From: Pseudomonadales bacterium | Lineage (GTDB): Bacteria > Pseudomonadota > Gammaproteobacteria > Pseudomonadales > Halieaceae | Reading direction: 5' to 3' | Assembly (NCBI GenBank): GCA_024234815.1 | Contig: JACKNO010000003.1 | Coordinates: 496,001 to 560,000, forward strand | DNA length: 64,000 nucleotides | Shown: one piece after another, positions 33,143 to 42,575 of the stretch | Numbering within the stretch: the first letter of the stretch is position 1 | Layout: each line of letters opens with the position of its first letter | Notes under the pieces: generated by a model | What the model saw: only the letters and a program-made list of their open reading frames with translations | Database searches by the model: none | What the model was told of the DNA's origin: nothing | Program-made: the position numbers and the translations under genes

Positions 33143-34423
33143 TCAGCCGGCGAGCAACTGCTTCTGCAAGGCCATGACCCGCCTGGCGGCGGCAAACACC
33201 GACAGCGACGGCTGCGCCCGCCCCTCCCGGCCCAGGATATCCAGTTGCGCGTAATACCAGTACTGCACGGCAAAACTGGCGACCGAGCGGATGGTCCTGA
33301 TCCGGGTCAGGAAGTCCAGCCACGGCGGCAACAGGGCCAGTTCATTTTCGTAGCGGGGCAGCTCCTCCAGCCCGGCGAGCAGGCGGGACGGCGCATCCGT
33401 CATCACGCACAGAGGGCGGCCCAGCCCGACAAGGTCGGCGCCGCCGCCCGCAATGGCCTGCTCCATTGCGACCCTGCGGCGAAAACCACCGGTCACCATC
33501 AGGGGAATCGACACCTGTTGCTGCATCGCCAGGGCAAAGTCCACGAAGTAGGCCTCGCGCACCGTGGTGGATCTGGCGACGTTCTGCTCGGCCACTTCCT
33601 CTATCCCCTCTACACCCAGCAAACGGGGTTGCTCATAGGTGCCGCCGGAAATCTCGATCAGGTCGACGCCCGCCTCCTCCAGCCAGGCGGCCACCTGCAG
33701 GCTGTCCTCGAAGACAAATCCGCCTTTCTGGAAGTCGGCGCTATTTAACTTTACCGCCACCGGGAAGTCGGGCCCCACGGCGACGCGCACAGCGTTCACC
33801 GCATCGAGCAAAGCCCGCGCCCGATTCGCCAGCTCGCCGCCATACCGGTCGGTGCGCCGGTTGCTGCGCGGGCTGAGAAACTCGGACAACAGGTAGCCGT
33901 GGGCCGCGTGCACCTGTACGCCGGTAAAACCCGCTTCCTTGACCGCCGCGGCGCAGACACCAAAGCGGCGGACGATCTCCTCGATCTCGGGGATGGTCAG
34001 TGCCACAGGCTGACCGAACTGGCCGCCCGGCAATCCCAACTTTACAGCGGAGGGCGCCTTGGGATGCGGATTGACGATCTTCTGGGTCTGGCGCCCGGCG
34101 TGGCTGATCTGCGCCCAGAACTGATTGCCGTTGCGGGTTGCCGCCCGGGCCCAACGCGCCAATGCCGCCCGCATGTTCGCATCGGGCTCCCGATCAATCA
34201 CGACATTGCCCGGACGCTCCAGGTGATCGGCATCGACCTGGATATTGCCGGACAGCAACAGCCCGGAGCCGCCATCGCTCCACAGGCCGTAAAGCCTATC
34301 CAGCTCCGGGGTCGGCACGCCCCGCGCGGTGGCCAGCCCCTCGGTCATCGCCGCCTTGGCAATTCGGTTGGGCACTACGGCTCCGCAGGGCAGCGTCAGT
34401 GGCTGTGCGAGAATATTGGACAT
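33143..34423 (-). CDS. NADH:flavin oxidoreductase, old yellow enzyme family
   Basis: 426-residue FMN-dependent ene-reductase-type protein, one TIM-barrel domain, without the 4Fe-4S/FAD extension of 2,4-dienoyl-CoA reductase. Family motifs: PNRIAKAAMTEG near the N-terminus, WAQISHAGRQTQ, the active-site HAAHGYLLSEFLSP with SNRRTDRYGG, and the FMN-phosphate region MVTGGFRRR and DLVGLGRPL. GGGAG precedes the ATG. It probably reduces an activated C=C bond in an enone or related catabolic intermediate. A perfect dyad overlapping a TATAAT element lies just upstream (34446-34463), so expression is probably controlled by substrate or stress. Orphan gene; physiological substrate unknown. Confidence 0.92.
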   Translation of the reverse strand: MSNILAQPLTLPCGAVVPNRIAKAAMTEGLATARGVPTPELDRLYGLWSDGGSGLLLSGNIQVDADHLERPGNVVIDREPDANMRAALARWARAATRNGNQFWAQISHAGRQTQKIVNPHPKAPSAVKLGLPGGQFGQPVALTIPEIEEIVRRFGVCAAAVKEAGFTGVQVHAAHGYLLSEFLSPRSNRRTDRYGGELANRARALLDAVNAVRVAVGPDFPVAVKLNSADFQKGGFVFEDSLQVAAWLEEAGVDLIEISGGTYEQPRLLGVEGIEEVAEQNVARSTTVREAYFVDFALAMQQQVSIPLMVTGGFRRRVAMEQAIAGGGADLVGLGRPLCVMTDAPSRLLAGLEELPRYENELALLPPWLDFLTRIRTIRSVASFAVQYWYYAQLDILGREGRAQPSLSVFAAARRVMALQKQLLAG

Positions 34424-34445
34424 GTGAAATCTCCCGGGTCATGAA

Positions 34446-34463
34446 ATAATCGTTTGCGATTAT
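34446..34463 (-). promoter_or_regulatory. Palindrome ATAATCG-TTTG-CGATTAT over the OYE promoter
   Basis: Perfect 7-bp arms with a 4-base centre, 23 bases upstream of the OYE start. Read leftward the site contains TATAAT, a likely -10, so the dyad would place a repressor on the promoter. No clear -35 was found. Confidence 0.55.
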
Positions 34464-34590
34464 ACGGACTGGAATCCCGAACGGGTGTGCGGATTCCTCG
34501 CGCCGCGAATGCCGGGTCGAAGGCCTGCCATTGCAGCGAACCGGGGTTGTGACTTTGTCGGCGGACAATTGGCTATGAAGGTCGTGGTAC

Positions 34591-37281
34591 ATGAATGAGG
34601 CTGTGAAGGAACAGGTAACCGCCTGGTATACGCTGTCGGTCGCTGAAACCGCCCGTCTGCAGGAGGTCGACCCGGGACCTGGGCTCAGCGCCGCGCAGGT
34701 GCGCACGAGGCTGGAACAATTTGGCGAAAACCGTCTCGCTGAAGCCCCGCCGCGCTCCAGCTGGCTCGCCTTTCTGGATCAGTTCAAGAGCGGGTTGATA
34801 ATCGTCCTTATTGGCGCCGGCTTCCTCGCCGGGGCTGTCGGCGACCTCAAGGACGCGGCGGTGATCTTCATCGTTGTGATATTCAACGCCCTGCTCGGCT
34901 TCTGGCAGGAGCACCGCGCCGAGCAGACCCTGGCAGCGCTCAAAAAAATGCTCTCCCCCACTGCGCGGGTACGCCGCGATGGCCGGGAGGAAGAAATCCC
35001 CGCCACCGAACTCGTCCCCGGGGACCTGGTGTTGCTGGAGGCCGGCGACCGGGTACCTGCGGATGGAAGACTGGTGGCCACCCACAGCATCGAGATTGAC
35101 GAGTCGGCGCTCACCGGGGAGTCGCAACCGGTCGCGAAACAGGCGGATGGGAACCTGCAGCCCGGCGCGTCCATCGCCGAACACATCAACATGGCCTACA
35201 TGAATACCGTGGTCACCCGCGGGCGCGCTGAATTGCTGGTGACAGGCACCGGCATGACCACCGAGATGGGGCGGCTGTCGGGTATGCTGGTGGAGGCAGG
35301 GGGCGGGCCGACGCCGCTACAGCGCCAACTCGACGGTCTCGGCCACCGCCTGGCGATCATCGCCTGCGCGATAATCGCGGTTATTTTCGTACTCGGGGTG
35401 TTGCGCGGCGAACCGCTGATGCAGATTATTCTCACCTCTATCGCGCTGGCGGTCGCCGCCATCCCCGAGGGGCTGCCCGCAGTGGTAACGGTAACCCTCG
35501 CTATCGGCGTCCATCGCATGGCCCAGCACCGGGCCATCGTCAGGCGACTCGGCGCGGTAGAAACCCTGGGTTGCACCACCGTGATCTGCTCGGATAAAAC
35601 GGGGACGCTCACCAGGAACCAGATGGCCGTGCGGGAAGTGGTCTATCGCGGGCAGCGCTTCATGGTGTCCGGAGACGGCTACGACGGGTCCGGCAACATC
35701 GGCAGTCCGGAAGAGGACAACGCCACCGACTTCGACCGCTTGCTGCGGCCGGCGACCCTCGCCAATGACAGTCGCATCTGCGACTGCCAGCTGATTGGCG
35801 ATCCCACCGAGGGCGCGCTGCTGGCCATGGCTGCCAAGGCCGGCTGGGACGTGGAGAACCTGGCAACGCAGTTTCCGCGCGTCGCCGAGGTTCCCTTTGA
35901 CGCCGCGCACAAATTCCAGGCCACCCTGCATCGCGAAGGCGATACGTTCAAGCTCTATGTCAAAGGTGCCCCCGATGTGTTGCTGGCAAAATCCACCCGC
36001 CACCTGACCGACACCGGGGAAGCCGCGCTGGAGGAGACGGACCGGGAGTACTGGAACACACAGAACTGCTATCTTGCCGGCAAGGCCATGCGGGTGCTGG
36101 CGCTGGCGGAGAGGGTTATCCACCCCCGGGACATCGACCCCGCCGGGGACCTGATGTCGCAGGTCGGGGACCTGACCCTGGTCGGCCTGGCAGGAATCTC
36201 CGATCCGCCGCGCCCGGAGGCGCGCGACGCCATTGTGCAATGCCGGCGCGCCGGTATCGCGGTAAAGATGATAACCGGCGACCACCGGCTTACAGCGGCG
36301 GCCACGGCGCGGGAACTGGGCATTGAAGGCGAGGTAATTGACGGACCCGAACTCGCGTCACTATCCCCCGAGGAATTGACTCGCAGAATCGACGGCATCG
36401 CCGTGTTCTCCCGCGCGACACCGGAACACAAGGTACGTATCGTGAAGGCGCTGAAAGCCGCCGGCAACGTGGTCGCCATGACCGGTGACGGGGTAAATGA
36501 CGCCCCGGCACTGAAGGGCGCGGACATCGGTGTCGCCATGGGCGTCGGCGGCACCGAGGTCGCCAGGGAGGCGGCCACCATGGTGCTCACCGATGACAAC
36601 TTCGCCACGATAGTGGATGCGGTCAAGGAGGGTCGCGCGATCTATGACAACATCGTCAAATTCGTACGCTTTCAACTGTCCACCAACATGGGCGCGATAC
36701 AAACAGTGCTGGGCGCCAGCCTGCTCGGTTGGCCAACACCCTTTACGGCAATCCAGATCCTGTGGATAAACATCATCATGGACGGCCCGCCGGCGATGAG
36801 CCTGGGGGTCGAGCCCGCGCGGGAAGGGGTGATGGAAGAGTCACCGCGCAAGGCCAACACCCGAATCCTCTCAGGCCCCAGGCTCACTCGCCTGTTCATC
36901 TACGGGCTGACCATGGCGCTGGGTACGCTGGCGTTATTTGATTACGCGCAACCCAGGGGTGAGACCTATGCCCTGACCCTTGCGTTTACCACCTTCGTAT
37001 TTTTCCAGTTCTTCAACATGTTCAATGCACGGGCAGAGTTCGGCTCGGCGCTGAACAACCATTTGTTTCGCAATCGCTGGCTGTGGGTTTCACTGGGGGC
37101 GGTGGTGGCGCTGCAGGTGCTGGTCGTCAACTGGGGTCCGGCGCAGACCATTTTCCGCACTACCGATTTACTGCTCGCGGACTGGGGACTGGCGGTGGCA
37201 GTAGCCTCCAGCGTTCTGGTATTGGACGAGGGCCGCAAACTCGCCATGCGATTGCTGCGATCAGGCGAGGGAAGCCGATAA
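34591..37281 (+). CDS. Ca2+-type P-type (P2) cation-transporting ATPase
   Basis: 896-residue inner-membrane pump. N-terminal cation-ATPase domain, actuator motif ALTGESQPV, phosphorylation motif CSDKTGTLT (Asp335), KGAPD, and hinge MTGDGVNDAPALK. Calcium-site residues of SERCA are matched: IPEGLP in helix 4 and INIIMDGPP in helix 6 (Asn and Asp of site II). The length and ten-helix layout suit P2A. It would expel Ca2+ (or Mn2+) from the cytoplasm, useful in a calcium-rich habitat for a cell that secretes RTX proteins. The stop shares its last base with the start of the decarboxylase gene (TAATG), so the two are translationally coupled. The start Met has only a weak ribosome site (GAAGG). Confidence 0.92.
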   Translation: MNEAVKEQVTAWYTLSVAETARLQEVDPGPGLSAAQVRTRLEQFGENRLAEAPPRSSWLAFLDQFKSGLIIVLIGAGFLAGAVGDLKDAAVIFIVVIFNALLGFWQEHRAEQTLAALKKMLSPTARVRRDGREEEIPATELVPGDLVLLEAGDRVPADGRLVATHSIEIDESALTGESQPVAKQADGNLQPGASIAEHINMAYMNTVVTRGRAELLVTGTGMTTEMGRLSGMLVEAGGGPTPLQRQLDGLGHRLAIIACAIIAVIFVLGVLRGEPLMQIILTSIALAVAAIPEGLPAVVTVTLAIGVHRMAQHRAIVRRLGAVETLGCTTVICSDKTGTLTRNQMAVREVVYRGQRFMVSGDGYDGSGNIGSPEEDNATDFDRLLRPATLANDSRICDCQLIGDPTEGALLAMAAKAGWDVENLATQFPRVAEVPFDAAHKFQATLHREGDTFKLYVKGAPDVLLAKSTRHLTDTGEAALEETDREYWNTQNCYLAGKAMRVLALAERVIHPRDIDPAGDLMSQVGDLTLVGLAGISDPPRPEARDAIVQCRRAGIAVKMITGDHRLTAAATARELGIEGEVIDGPELASLSPEELTRRIDGIAVFSRATPEHKVRIVKALKAAGNVVAMTGDGVNDAPALKGADIGVAMGVGGTEVAREAATMVLTDDNFATIVDAVKEGRAIYDNIVKFVRFQLSTNMGAIQTVLGASLLGWPTPFTAIQILWINIIMDGPPAMSLGVEPAREGVMEESPRKANTRILSGPRLTRLFIYGLTMALGTLALFDYAQPRGETYALTLAFTTFVFFQFFNMFNARAEFGSALNNHLFRNRWLWVSLGAVVALQVLVVNWGPAQTIFRTTDLLLADWGLAVAVASSVLVLDEGRKLAMRLLRSGEGSR

Positions 37282-38714
37282 TGTCACCCGATGAGTTTAG
37301 AAAAGCGGCCCATGAGTTAATCGACTGGATCGCGGACTATCGACAGAAAATCCCCGAGCTTTCCGTGCGTGCCCAGGTTGAGCCCGGCGCCGTGCGCAGG
37401 GCATTACCCGCGAGCCCTCCCACGGGCACAGACGATTTCGGGCTGCTGCTTGCCGACCTGGACCGGGTGATTGTGCCCGGAATCACCCAGGTACAGCACC
37501 CGATGCACTTCGGCTGGTTTCCCTCCAATGCCGCGCTGGCTTCGGTACTGGGCGACATTGCCAGCTCCGGCATGGGCACACTGGGTATTTCCTGGGAGAG
37601 CTGTCCGGCACTCACCGAACTGGAAGAGGTGGTCTGCGACTGGATGCGCCAGTTAACCGGCCTGGGCGAGCAGTGGCACGGCACCATACACGATACCGCC
37701 TCCACCGCCTGCGTGACCGCGATGATCCTGGCGCGTGAGCGCGCCAGCCAGTTCAGCAAGAACGGCGCGGGCCTGCAGGCAGCGGCCGCTCCCATGGTTG
37801 TCTACAGCACCGCCCAGGCTCACTCGTCCATTGCCAAAGCCGTACAACTGGCCGGTTTCGGCAATGACAACCTGCGCCTCGTCGACGAGGACCCCTACAC
37901 CAGGGCGATGCTGCCGGGGGCCCTCGCCGCGGCCATCGAGCGGGACCTTGCCGCGGGCAATGTCCCGGCGGCAATCGTCTGCTCCGTGGGCGCCACCGCC
38001 ACCACGGCGATGGACCCGGTGGAAGCCATCGCCATCATCGCCAACCGATACGGAATCTGGCTGCACGTGGATGCGGCAATGGCGGGCTCGGCCATGCTGC
38101 TGCCGGAGTGCCGCCATCTTTGGCAGGGCGTGGAACAGGCCGATTCACTGGCATGGAACCCCCACAAATGGATGGGCACCATACTGGACACGGCGCTTTT
38201 TTATGTGCGGGATGTGGCGCACCTGGAAGCGGTCATGTCCACTAACCCATCGTACCTGCGTTCAGGCGCTGATGGGCAAGTCACCCAGTACCGCGACTGG
38301 GGCATTCCCCTGGGGCGGCGATTTCGCGCCCTGAAGCTCTGGTTCCACCTGCGCCTGGACGGCGTCGACGCCATCCAGGCAAGACTGCGACGCGACCTGG
38401 ACAATGCCCGCTGGTTCGCCCGCCAGGTGGAAGCCGCCGAGGACTGGGAAGTGCTGGCGCCGGTGATGTTACAAACGGTTTGTATTCGCCACGTGCCGGG
38501 GCAATCGTCGGGAACGCCCCTGTCCGGTGCGGCGCTGGATGCACACACCCTGGCCTGGTTGGAGAGCATCAACACATCCGGGGCGGCGTTTATGTCGCCT
38601 TCGCTGCTGGACGGACGCTGGATGGTGCGGGTGTCGATCGGGGTGGAGGGTACCACCCGCGAGCATGTACGCCGGCTGTGGGAGTTCATCCAGCGTTCCG
38701 CCGCCGCAGCCTGA
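37281..38714 (+). CDS. PLP-dependent group II (aromatic-L-amino-acid type) decarboxylase
   Basis: 477 residues from the ATG at 37281 (MSPDEFRKAAHELIDWI), which overlaps the ATPase stop by one base; the frame is open further left only as a shadow. Motifs: HFGWFPSNAALAS and GISWESCPALTELE (substrate side), TASTACVTAM, HVDAAMAGSAML (PLP-stacking and Asp), and NPHKWMG with the PLP Lys at 296. The family turns amino acids such as L-DOPA, tryptophan, tyrosine, phenylalanine or histidine into amines; the exact substrate cannot be told, and some relatives are aldehyde synthases. Co-expression with a calcium pump is unusual. A LysE-type exporter gene lies convergently just downstream and could export an amine or amino acid, but it is on the other strand. 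Confidence 0.92.
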   Translation: MSPDEFRKAAHELIDWIADYRQKIPELSVRAQVEPGAVRRALPASPPTGTDDFGLLLADLDRVIVPGITQVQHPMHFGWFPSNAALASVLGDIASSGMGTLGISWESCPALTELEEVVCDWMRQLTGLGEQWHGTIHDTASTACVTAMILARERASQFSKNGAGLQAAAAPMVVYSTAQAHSSIAKAVQLAGFGNDNLRLVDEDPYTRAMLPGALAAAIERDLAAGNVPAAIVCSVGATATTAMDPVEAIAIIANRYGIWLHVDAAMAGSAMLLPECRHLWQGVEQADSLAWNPHKWMGTILDTALFYVRDVAHLEAVMSTNPSYLRSGADGQVTQYRDWGIPLGRRFRALKLWFHLRLDGVDAIQARLRRDLDNARWFARQVEAAEDWEVLAPVMLQTVCIRHVPGQSSGTPLSGAALDAHTLAWLESINTSGAAFMSPSLLDGRWMVRVSIGVEGTTREHVRRLWEFIQRSAAAA

Positions 38715-38771
38715 ACCAAAGCCGCGAATCCACAGGCGGGGCAGCAGGCATGTCCGGCCCGGCACCGCGCG

Positions 38772-39380
38772 TCAATCAGCCAGCGACGCCAGCAATACAG
38801 GCAGCAGGGATGCGATCAAAAGAGCCCCCATCATGCCGTTGAAAACCCGCAGTCGCAGTTTGTTGGTGAGCAGCTTGCGCAACTGCTGGCCCAGCAATGT
38901 CCACACCGTCACCGACAGCAGGGTGACCAGGAAGAACACCAGGCTCACGACCAGGATCGCCTGGGCCCCGCGCGAGGGGGAATACACACTGTAGACAGTA
39001 AGCGCCACAGCCCAGGCCTTGGGGTTAACCCACTGGAACAGCGCCGCCTGTAAAAAACTGAATGGGTGTCCGCCCGGCGCTGTTCCCTCCCCGGGGCCCG
39101 CCGCGGTGGCGATTTTCCAGGCGAGATAGGCCAGGTAGAAGACACTCACGATTTTCAGCACCGGGTAGATCGCCGGATAGGCATCGAACACGCGCATGAG
39201 CCCAAACCCCACCAGGGCGAACATCACCACGAAGCCGATAAGCACGCCGAGCATGTGAGGTATGGTTCTGCCAAAGCCAAAGTTGACGCCCGAAGCCATC
39301 AGCATGAGATTGTTCGGCCCCGGCGTCATGGTCGCCACGAAACCGAATGCCAGCAGCGCGCTGAGATGGTCAAAGGTCAT
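38772..39380 (-). CDS. LysE/RhtB family exporter
   Basis: 202 residues from the ATG at 39380 (MTFDHLSALLAFGF), with GGAG about 10 bases upstream; the frame is open for 88 more codons but that part overlaps the EVE gene region. Six predicted membrane helices. The family signature ATMTPGPNNLMLM lies in the first helix and QWVNPKAWAVAL in the middle. These inner-membrane proteins export amino acids or derivatives (lysine, threonine, homoserine lactone precursors, cysteine metabolites). It converges with the decarboxylase gene (57-base gap) and diverges from the EVE-domain gene. The substrate is unknown. Confidence 0.9.
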   Translation of the reverse strand: MTFDHLSALLAFGFVATMTPGPNNLMLMASGVNFGFGRTIPHMLGVLIGFVVMFALVGFGLMRVFDAYPAIYPVLKIVSVFYLAYLAWKIATAAGPGEGTAPGGHPFSFLQAALFQWVNPKAWAVALTVYSVYSPSRGAQAILVVSLVFFLVTLLSVTVWTLLGQQLRKLLTNKLRLRVFNGMMGALLIASLLPVLLASLAD

Positions 39381-39482
39381 GCGGTTACTCCGGGCGCGAC
39401 AGCAGGCGCCGCAACCCCCAGGATCATTTACAGGTACTTTTTGTTTATACTCGAGGCTGCAGCCAGGACATCCGGGGGCATT

Positions 39483-39950
39483 ATGAACTACTGGGTATTT
39501 AAATCCGAGCCTGATGAGTTCGGCATCGATGACCTGGCGGCGCAGGAACAGCAAACAGCCCGCTGGGACGGCATTCGCAACTACCAGGCCCGCAACAACC
39601 TGCGCGACAAGGTAACCAAGGGCGACCGGGTCCTGTTCTACCATTCAAGCTGCAAGCAAACCGGCATAGCAGGCACCATGGAGGTTGTGAAAGCCGCCTA
39701 CCCCGACCCGGCGCAGTTCGACCCCGCCAGCAAATATTTCGATGCGAAGTCGGATTTGCAGAGTCCGCGCTGGTACTGCGTGGACGTCCGCCTGCTGGAA
39801 CGATTTGCCGAAGTCATTCCGAGCACGCTACTGCGCGCCAACCCCGATACGGCCGGGCTCAGTATCTTCCGCCAGGGACGTCTGTCGATAGCACCGGCCA
39901 CCCGCGCGCAATGGCAGGCGGTGGCAAAACTGAAAGCCCGGGCTACATAG
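39483..39950 (+). CDS. EVE domain (PUA-like) protein
   Basis: 155 residues from the ATG at 39483 (MNYWVFKSEPDEFGIDDL), with a G-rich ribosome site (GGGGG) upstream. The whole protein is one EVE domain: YWVFKSEP at the N-terminus, WDGIRNYQARNNLR, GDRVLFYHSS, GIAGTMEVV and PRWYCVDV. EVE/PUASS domains bind modified bases in DNA or RNA; the stand-alone bacterial form resembles human THYN1 and its ligand is undefined. The longer frame starting at 39066 is an antisense shadow of the LysE gene and is rejected. The single-gene transcript is divergent from LysE with a 102-base gap. Confidence 0.92.
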   Translation: MNYWVFKSEPDEFGIDDLAAQEQQTARWDGIRNYQARNNLRDKVTKGDRVLFYHSSCKQTGIAGTMEVVKAAYPDPAQFDPASKYFDAKSDLQSPRWYCVDVRLLERFAEVIPSTLLRANPDTAGLSIFRQGRLSIAPATRAQWQAVAKLKARAT

Positions 39951-39968
39951 AGCCGCGCTGCTGGCACC

Positions 39969-40760
39969 TCATACACTGACCAGTTCTTCCGGGAGATAAT
40001 CTCTCCGGGATCCCAGGACCAGGGCCGCTTCGTGGTCGCGCCTGGCCAGCAGGCCATCCAGACCCTTGCCTTCCCAGAGGCGTTTCATACCGACGATCTC
40101 GGCCGCTATCGCCTCCAGGTCACCGTGTTCCACCAGCGGCTCAATCGCTTTCATCTCCCTGCGCGAGGAACCGCTTTTAGCGGTGCCGCGGTTGTACACC
40201 AGCGACAGCAGGGCGGCCTGGGCGTCAGGGGGCAGCCCGCAGACACCGGGGTAAGCCGCCATGCATTTGTCGGCGTATGCCGGCAATGACGATTGGTAGA
40301 ACACCTCTTTGGCTCCCGCCAGGCTGACCGTTACCTCGTGTATCGATTTCAGGCCTACCTTCGCCTTCGCGTCGGCCCCCTTCAACCGACAGACCTGCTT
40401 GAGCGCCTCCACGTCACCGTCGAGTATTTTGCCCTGCCAATCCCTGCGCATCTGGGCTTCGGAACAGTACCCCAGGTCGTAGCCGATACCGATGGTGACG
40501 CCGCTGGCGCCCCCGGGCCAGACCGGATGCTTGAGGTAGCGGTTGTAATAGGTTTCGGAACTTATCTCGTGCTCAACCAGGGCGCTCAATCCCGCCAGTG
40601 AGCAGGTGAGCCGCGCGGACTGCGGCAGTGCGCCAGCCCGGGCGCCCAATTGCGCGTCGAGCAGGTTTTCAATTGCGGTTAATGTAACCGGGCCGATCAG
40701 GCCATCGGCATGCAGCCCGAGCCGGGACTGGATAGCCGCGATACGCTGCGTGGTTGTCAT
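39969..40760 (-). CDS. Peptidoglycan-binding protein with lysozyme-like (GH24/pesticin-type) domain
   Basis: 263 residues from the ATG at 40760 (MTTTQRIAAIQSRLGL). Residues ~5-40 form a short peptidoglycan-binding-like repeat (AAIQSRLGLHADGLIGPVTLTAI). The rest resembles the T4-lysozyme/pesticin fold: a Glu in LVEHEISS followed by GVTIGIGYDLGY, the Glu...Thr/Asp spacing of that family, then QAALLSLVYNRGT. No signal peptide is seen, so export would need a holin-like or other route, or release by lysis. It could be a phage- or bacteriocin-derived muramidase domesticated in the chromosome; no other phage gene is near. The longer frame to 40832 lacks support. The enzymatic call is moderate. Confidence 0.72.
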   Translation of the reverse strand: MTTTQRIAAIQSRLGLHADGLIGPVTLTAIENLLDAQLGARAGALPQSARLTCSLAGLSALVEHEISSETYYNRYLKHPVWPGGASGVTIGIGYDLGYCSEAQMRRDWQGKILDGDVEALKQVCRLKGADAKAKVGLKSIHEVTVSLAGAKEVFYQSSLPAYADKCMAAYPGVCGLPPDAQAALLSLVYNRGTAKSGSSRREMKAIEPLVEHGDLEAIAAEIVGMKRLWEGKGLDGLLARRDHEAALVLGSRRDYLPEELVSV

Positions 40761-41006
40761 GGTAATCTCGCCGTTTGCGCCCGGCTGTAACGGGATTGCT
40801 CCCGCGGGGCGCCCTCCAGATTTGTGACGCATGTAGTATAGTCAATTATCCGGCAAGTTCCCGGCGCAACAGGACGGTTCCCGCGCATACAGACCGCAGC
40901 GAAAATGTCGGGGAAAAGTCGCCACGGGAACGCGCCGCCCGCTTTGCAACCGCCCCCGATCTGTCGCACTATGGCCGGGTCGTAACGCCAGCAACCAGGA
41001 TCGCGA

Positions 41007-42530
41007 ATGACCACCCTCACCCTGCGCCATGTAGCCATCGACACCTACAGGGAAAACGTGGCCTACCTGCATCGCGACTGCAAGTTGTATCGCAGCCAGG
41101 GCTTCCAGGCCCTGAACAAAATCGAGATCCAGCAACAGGATAACGGCCGCTCCATAATCGCCGTGCTCAATGTCGTCGACGATATCGCCATTACCGCGCC
41201 GGACGAGTTGGGGGTGAGCGAACAGGCCTTTGCCCAGCTTGGTGGCGTGGCCGGTATCGCGGTGAGCGTGGCGCACGCCAGGGCGCCCGATTCGATCAGC
41301 GCGGTGCACAGGAAGATCGCCGGCGACCGCCTCAACCTGGAAGATTACCGGGGAATTGCGCGGGATATCGCCGCCAACCGCTATTCCAAAATTGAGATTG
41401 CCGCATTTCTTGTCGCCTGCTCCGAAATAGGGCTTGAGCGCGAGGAAGTACTGCACCTGACCCGGGCGATGATCGAAACCGGGGAGCGCCTGGACTGGGG
41501 CGAACCACTGGTAGTCGACAAACACTGCATCGGTGGCATTCCCGGCAATCGCACCACCATGATTATCGTGCCGATTGTCGCGGCGCACGGCATGCTGATG
41601 CCCAAGACCTCGAGCCGCGCCATCACCTCACCGGCCGGCACCGCCGACACCATGGAGGTACTGGCGGAGGTTGAACTTTCCCCGGACAAACTCCACGAAA
41701 TCGTGCGCAGCGAACGCGCCTGCCTGGCCTGGGGCGGCACCGCCAGGCTGGCGCCCGTTGACGACCTGTTGATCGTCGTCGAACGCCCGCTACTGATGGA
41801 TTCGCCGGGACAACTGGTTGCATCAATCCTTTCAAAAAAACTCGCGGCGGGCGCCAACCACCTGGTCATCGATATCCCCATCGGCGCCACAGCCAAAATC
41901 CGCAGCCGCAACAGCGCGCTGGTTTTACGCAAATTGTTCGAGTACGTCGCCGACAGCCTGGGTATCAATCTTGAAGTGGTCTTCAGCGACGGCAGGCAGC
42001 CGGTAGGGCGGGGCATCGGCCCGGCGCTGGAGGCAAGGGATGTCATGCAGGTGTTGAACAACGACCCGGCGGCACCGATAGACCTGCGGGAAAAAGCCCT
42101 GCAACTGGCGGGCAGAATCCTGGAATTTGATCCCGACATACGCGGTGGCCAGGGTTACATGATTGCGCGCGACATTCTCGAATCCAAACGCGCACTGGCC
42201 AAAATGCAGGCTATTATCAAAGCCCAGGGCAAGAACCCCAGCCCGCCCCAGATCGGCCGCCTGCGTCACGCGGTGCGCGCGTGCGAGAGTGGCTTTGTCA
42301 TCGGCATCAATAATCTGCAGTTGGCTCGCATCGCGCGTCTTGCCGGGGCCCCGATGGACCAGGGTGCGGGGGTCGACCTGCACCGCAAACTGGGGGAGCC
42401 GGTGCAAGCCGGTGAGACGATTTACACAATCTATGCCGCTTTCCCGGCAGATTTCGAGTTTGCCAGGGAGTCCGCGGAGCAGGATTCCGGCTACCAGATC
42501 GGTGACCATTATGTCGATGACATGCCCTGA
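41007..42530 (+). CDS. Thymidine/AMP phosphorylase family protein (type 2, archaeal-like)
   Basis: 507 residues, ATG at 41007 with AGGA upstream. The C-terminal ~400 residues follow the nucleoside phosphorylase class II fold: KHCIGGIPGNRTTM (172-185), PKTSSRAITSPAGTADTMEVLAEV, and a C-terminal domain with QGYMIARDI and VGEPVQAGE-like ends; the N-terminal ~85 residues are an extra domain as in archaeal AMP phosphorylases. Databases call such bacterial proteins putative thymidine phosphorylase, but the signature is closer to archaeal AMP phosphorylase, which cleaves NMPs with phosphate to base plus ribose 1,5-bisphosphate. It is followed after 45 bases by a PRPP-synthetase homologue, pointing to a phosphoribosyl salvage role. 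The substrate needs assay. Confidence 0.85.
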   Translation: MTTLTLRHVAIDTYRENVAYLHRDCKLYRSQGFQALNKIEIQQQDNGRSIIAVLNVVDDIAITAPDELGVSEQAFAQLGGVAGIAVSVAHARAPDSISAVHRKIAGDRLNLEDYRGIARDIAANRYSKIEIAAFLVACSEIGLEREEVLHLTRAMIETGERLDWGEPLVVDKHCIGGIPGNRTTMIIVPIVAAHGMLMPKTSSRAITSPAGTADTMEVLAEVELSPDKLHEIVRSERACLAWGGTARLAPVDDLLIVVERPLLMDSPGQLVASILSKKLAAGANHLVIDIPIGATAKIRSRNSALVLRKLFEYVADSLGINLEVVFSDGRQPVGRGIGPALEARDVMQVLNNDPAAPIDLREKALQLAGRILEFDPDIRGGQGYMIARDILESKRALAKMQAIIKAQGKNPSPPQIGRLRHAVRACESGFVIGINNLQLARIARLAGAPMDQGAGVDLHRKLGEPVQAGETIYTIYAAFPADFEFARESAEQDSGYQIGDHYVDDMP

Positions 42531-42575
42531 GCAACACCCGCCCCGAACACTCAAGCCTTGTCCCGGGGTTCGCTG

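Noticed and set aside
39066..39482. N-terminal extension of the EVE-domain protein
   Set aside because: Lies antisense to LysE, and the ATG at 39483 has a good ribosome site and matches the usual family start.
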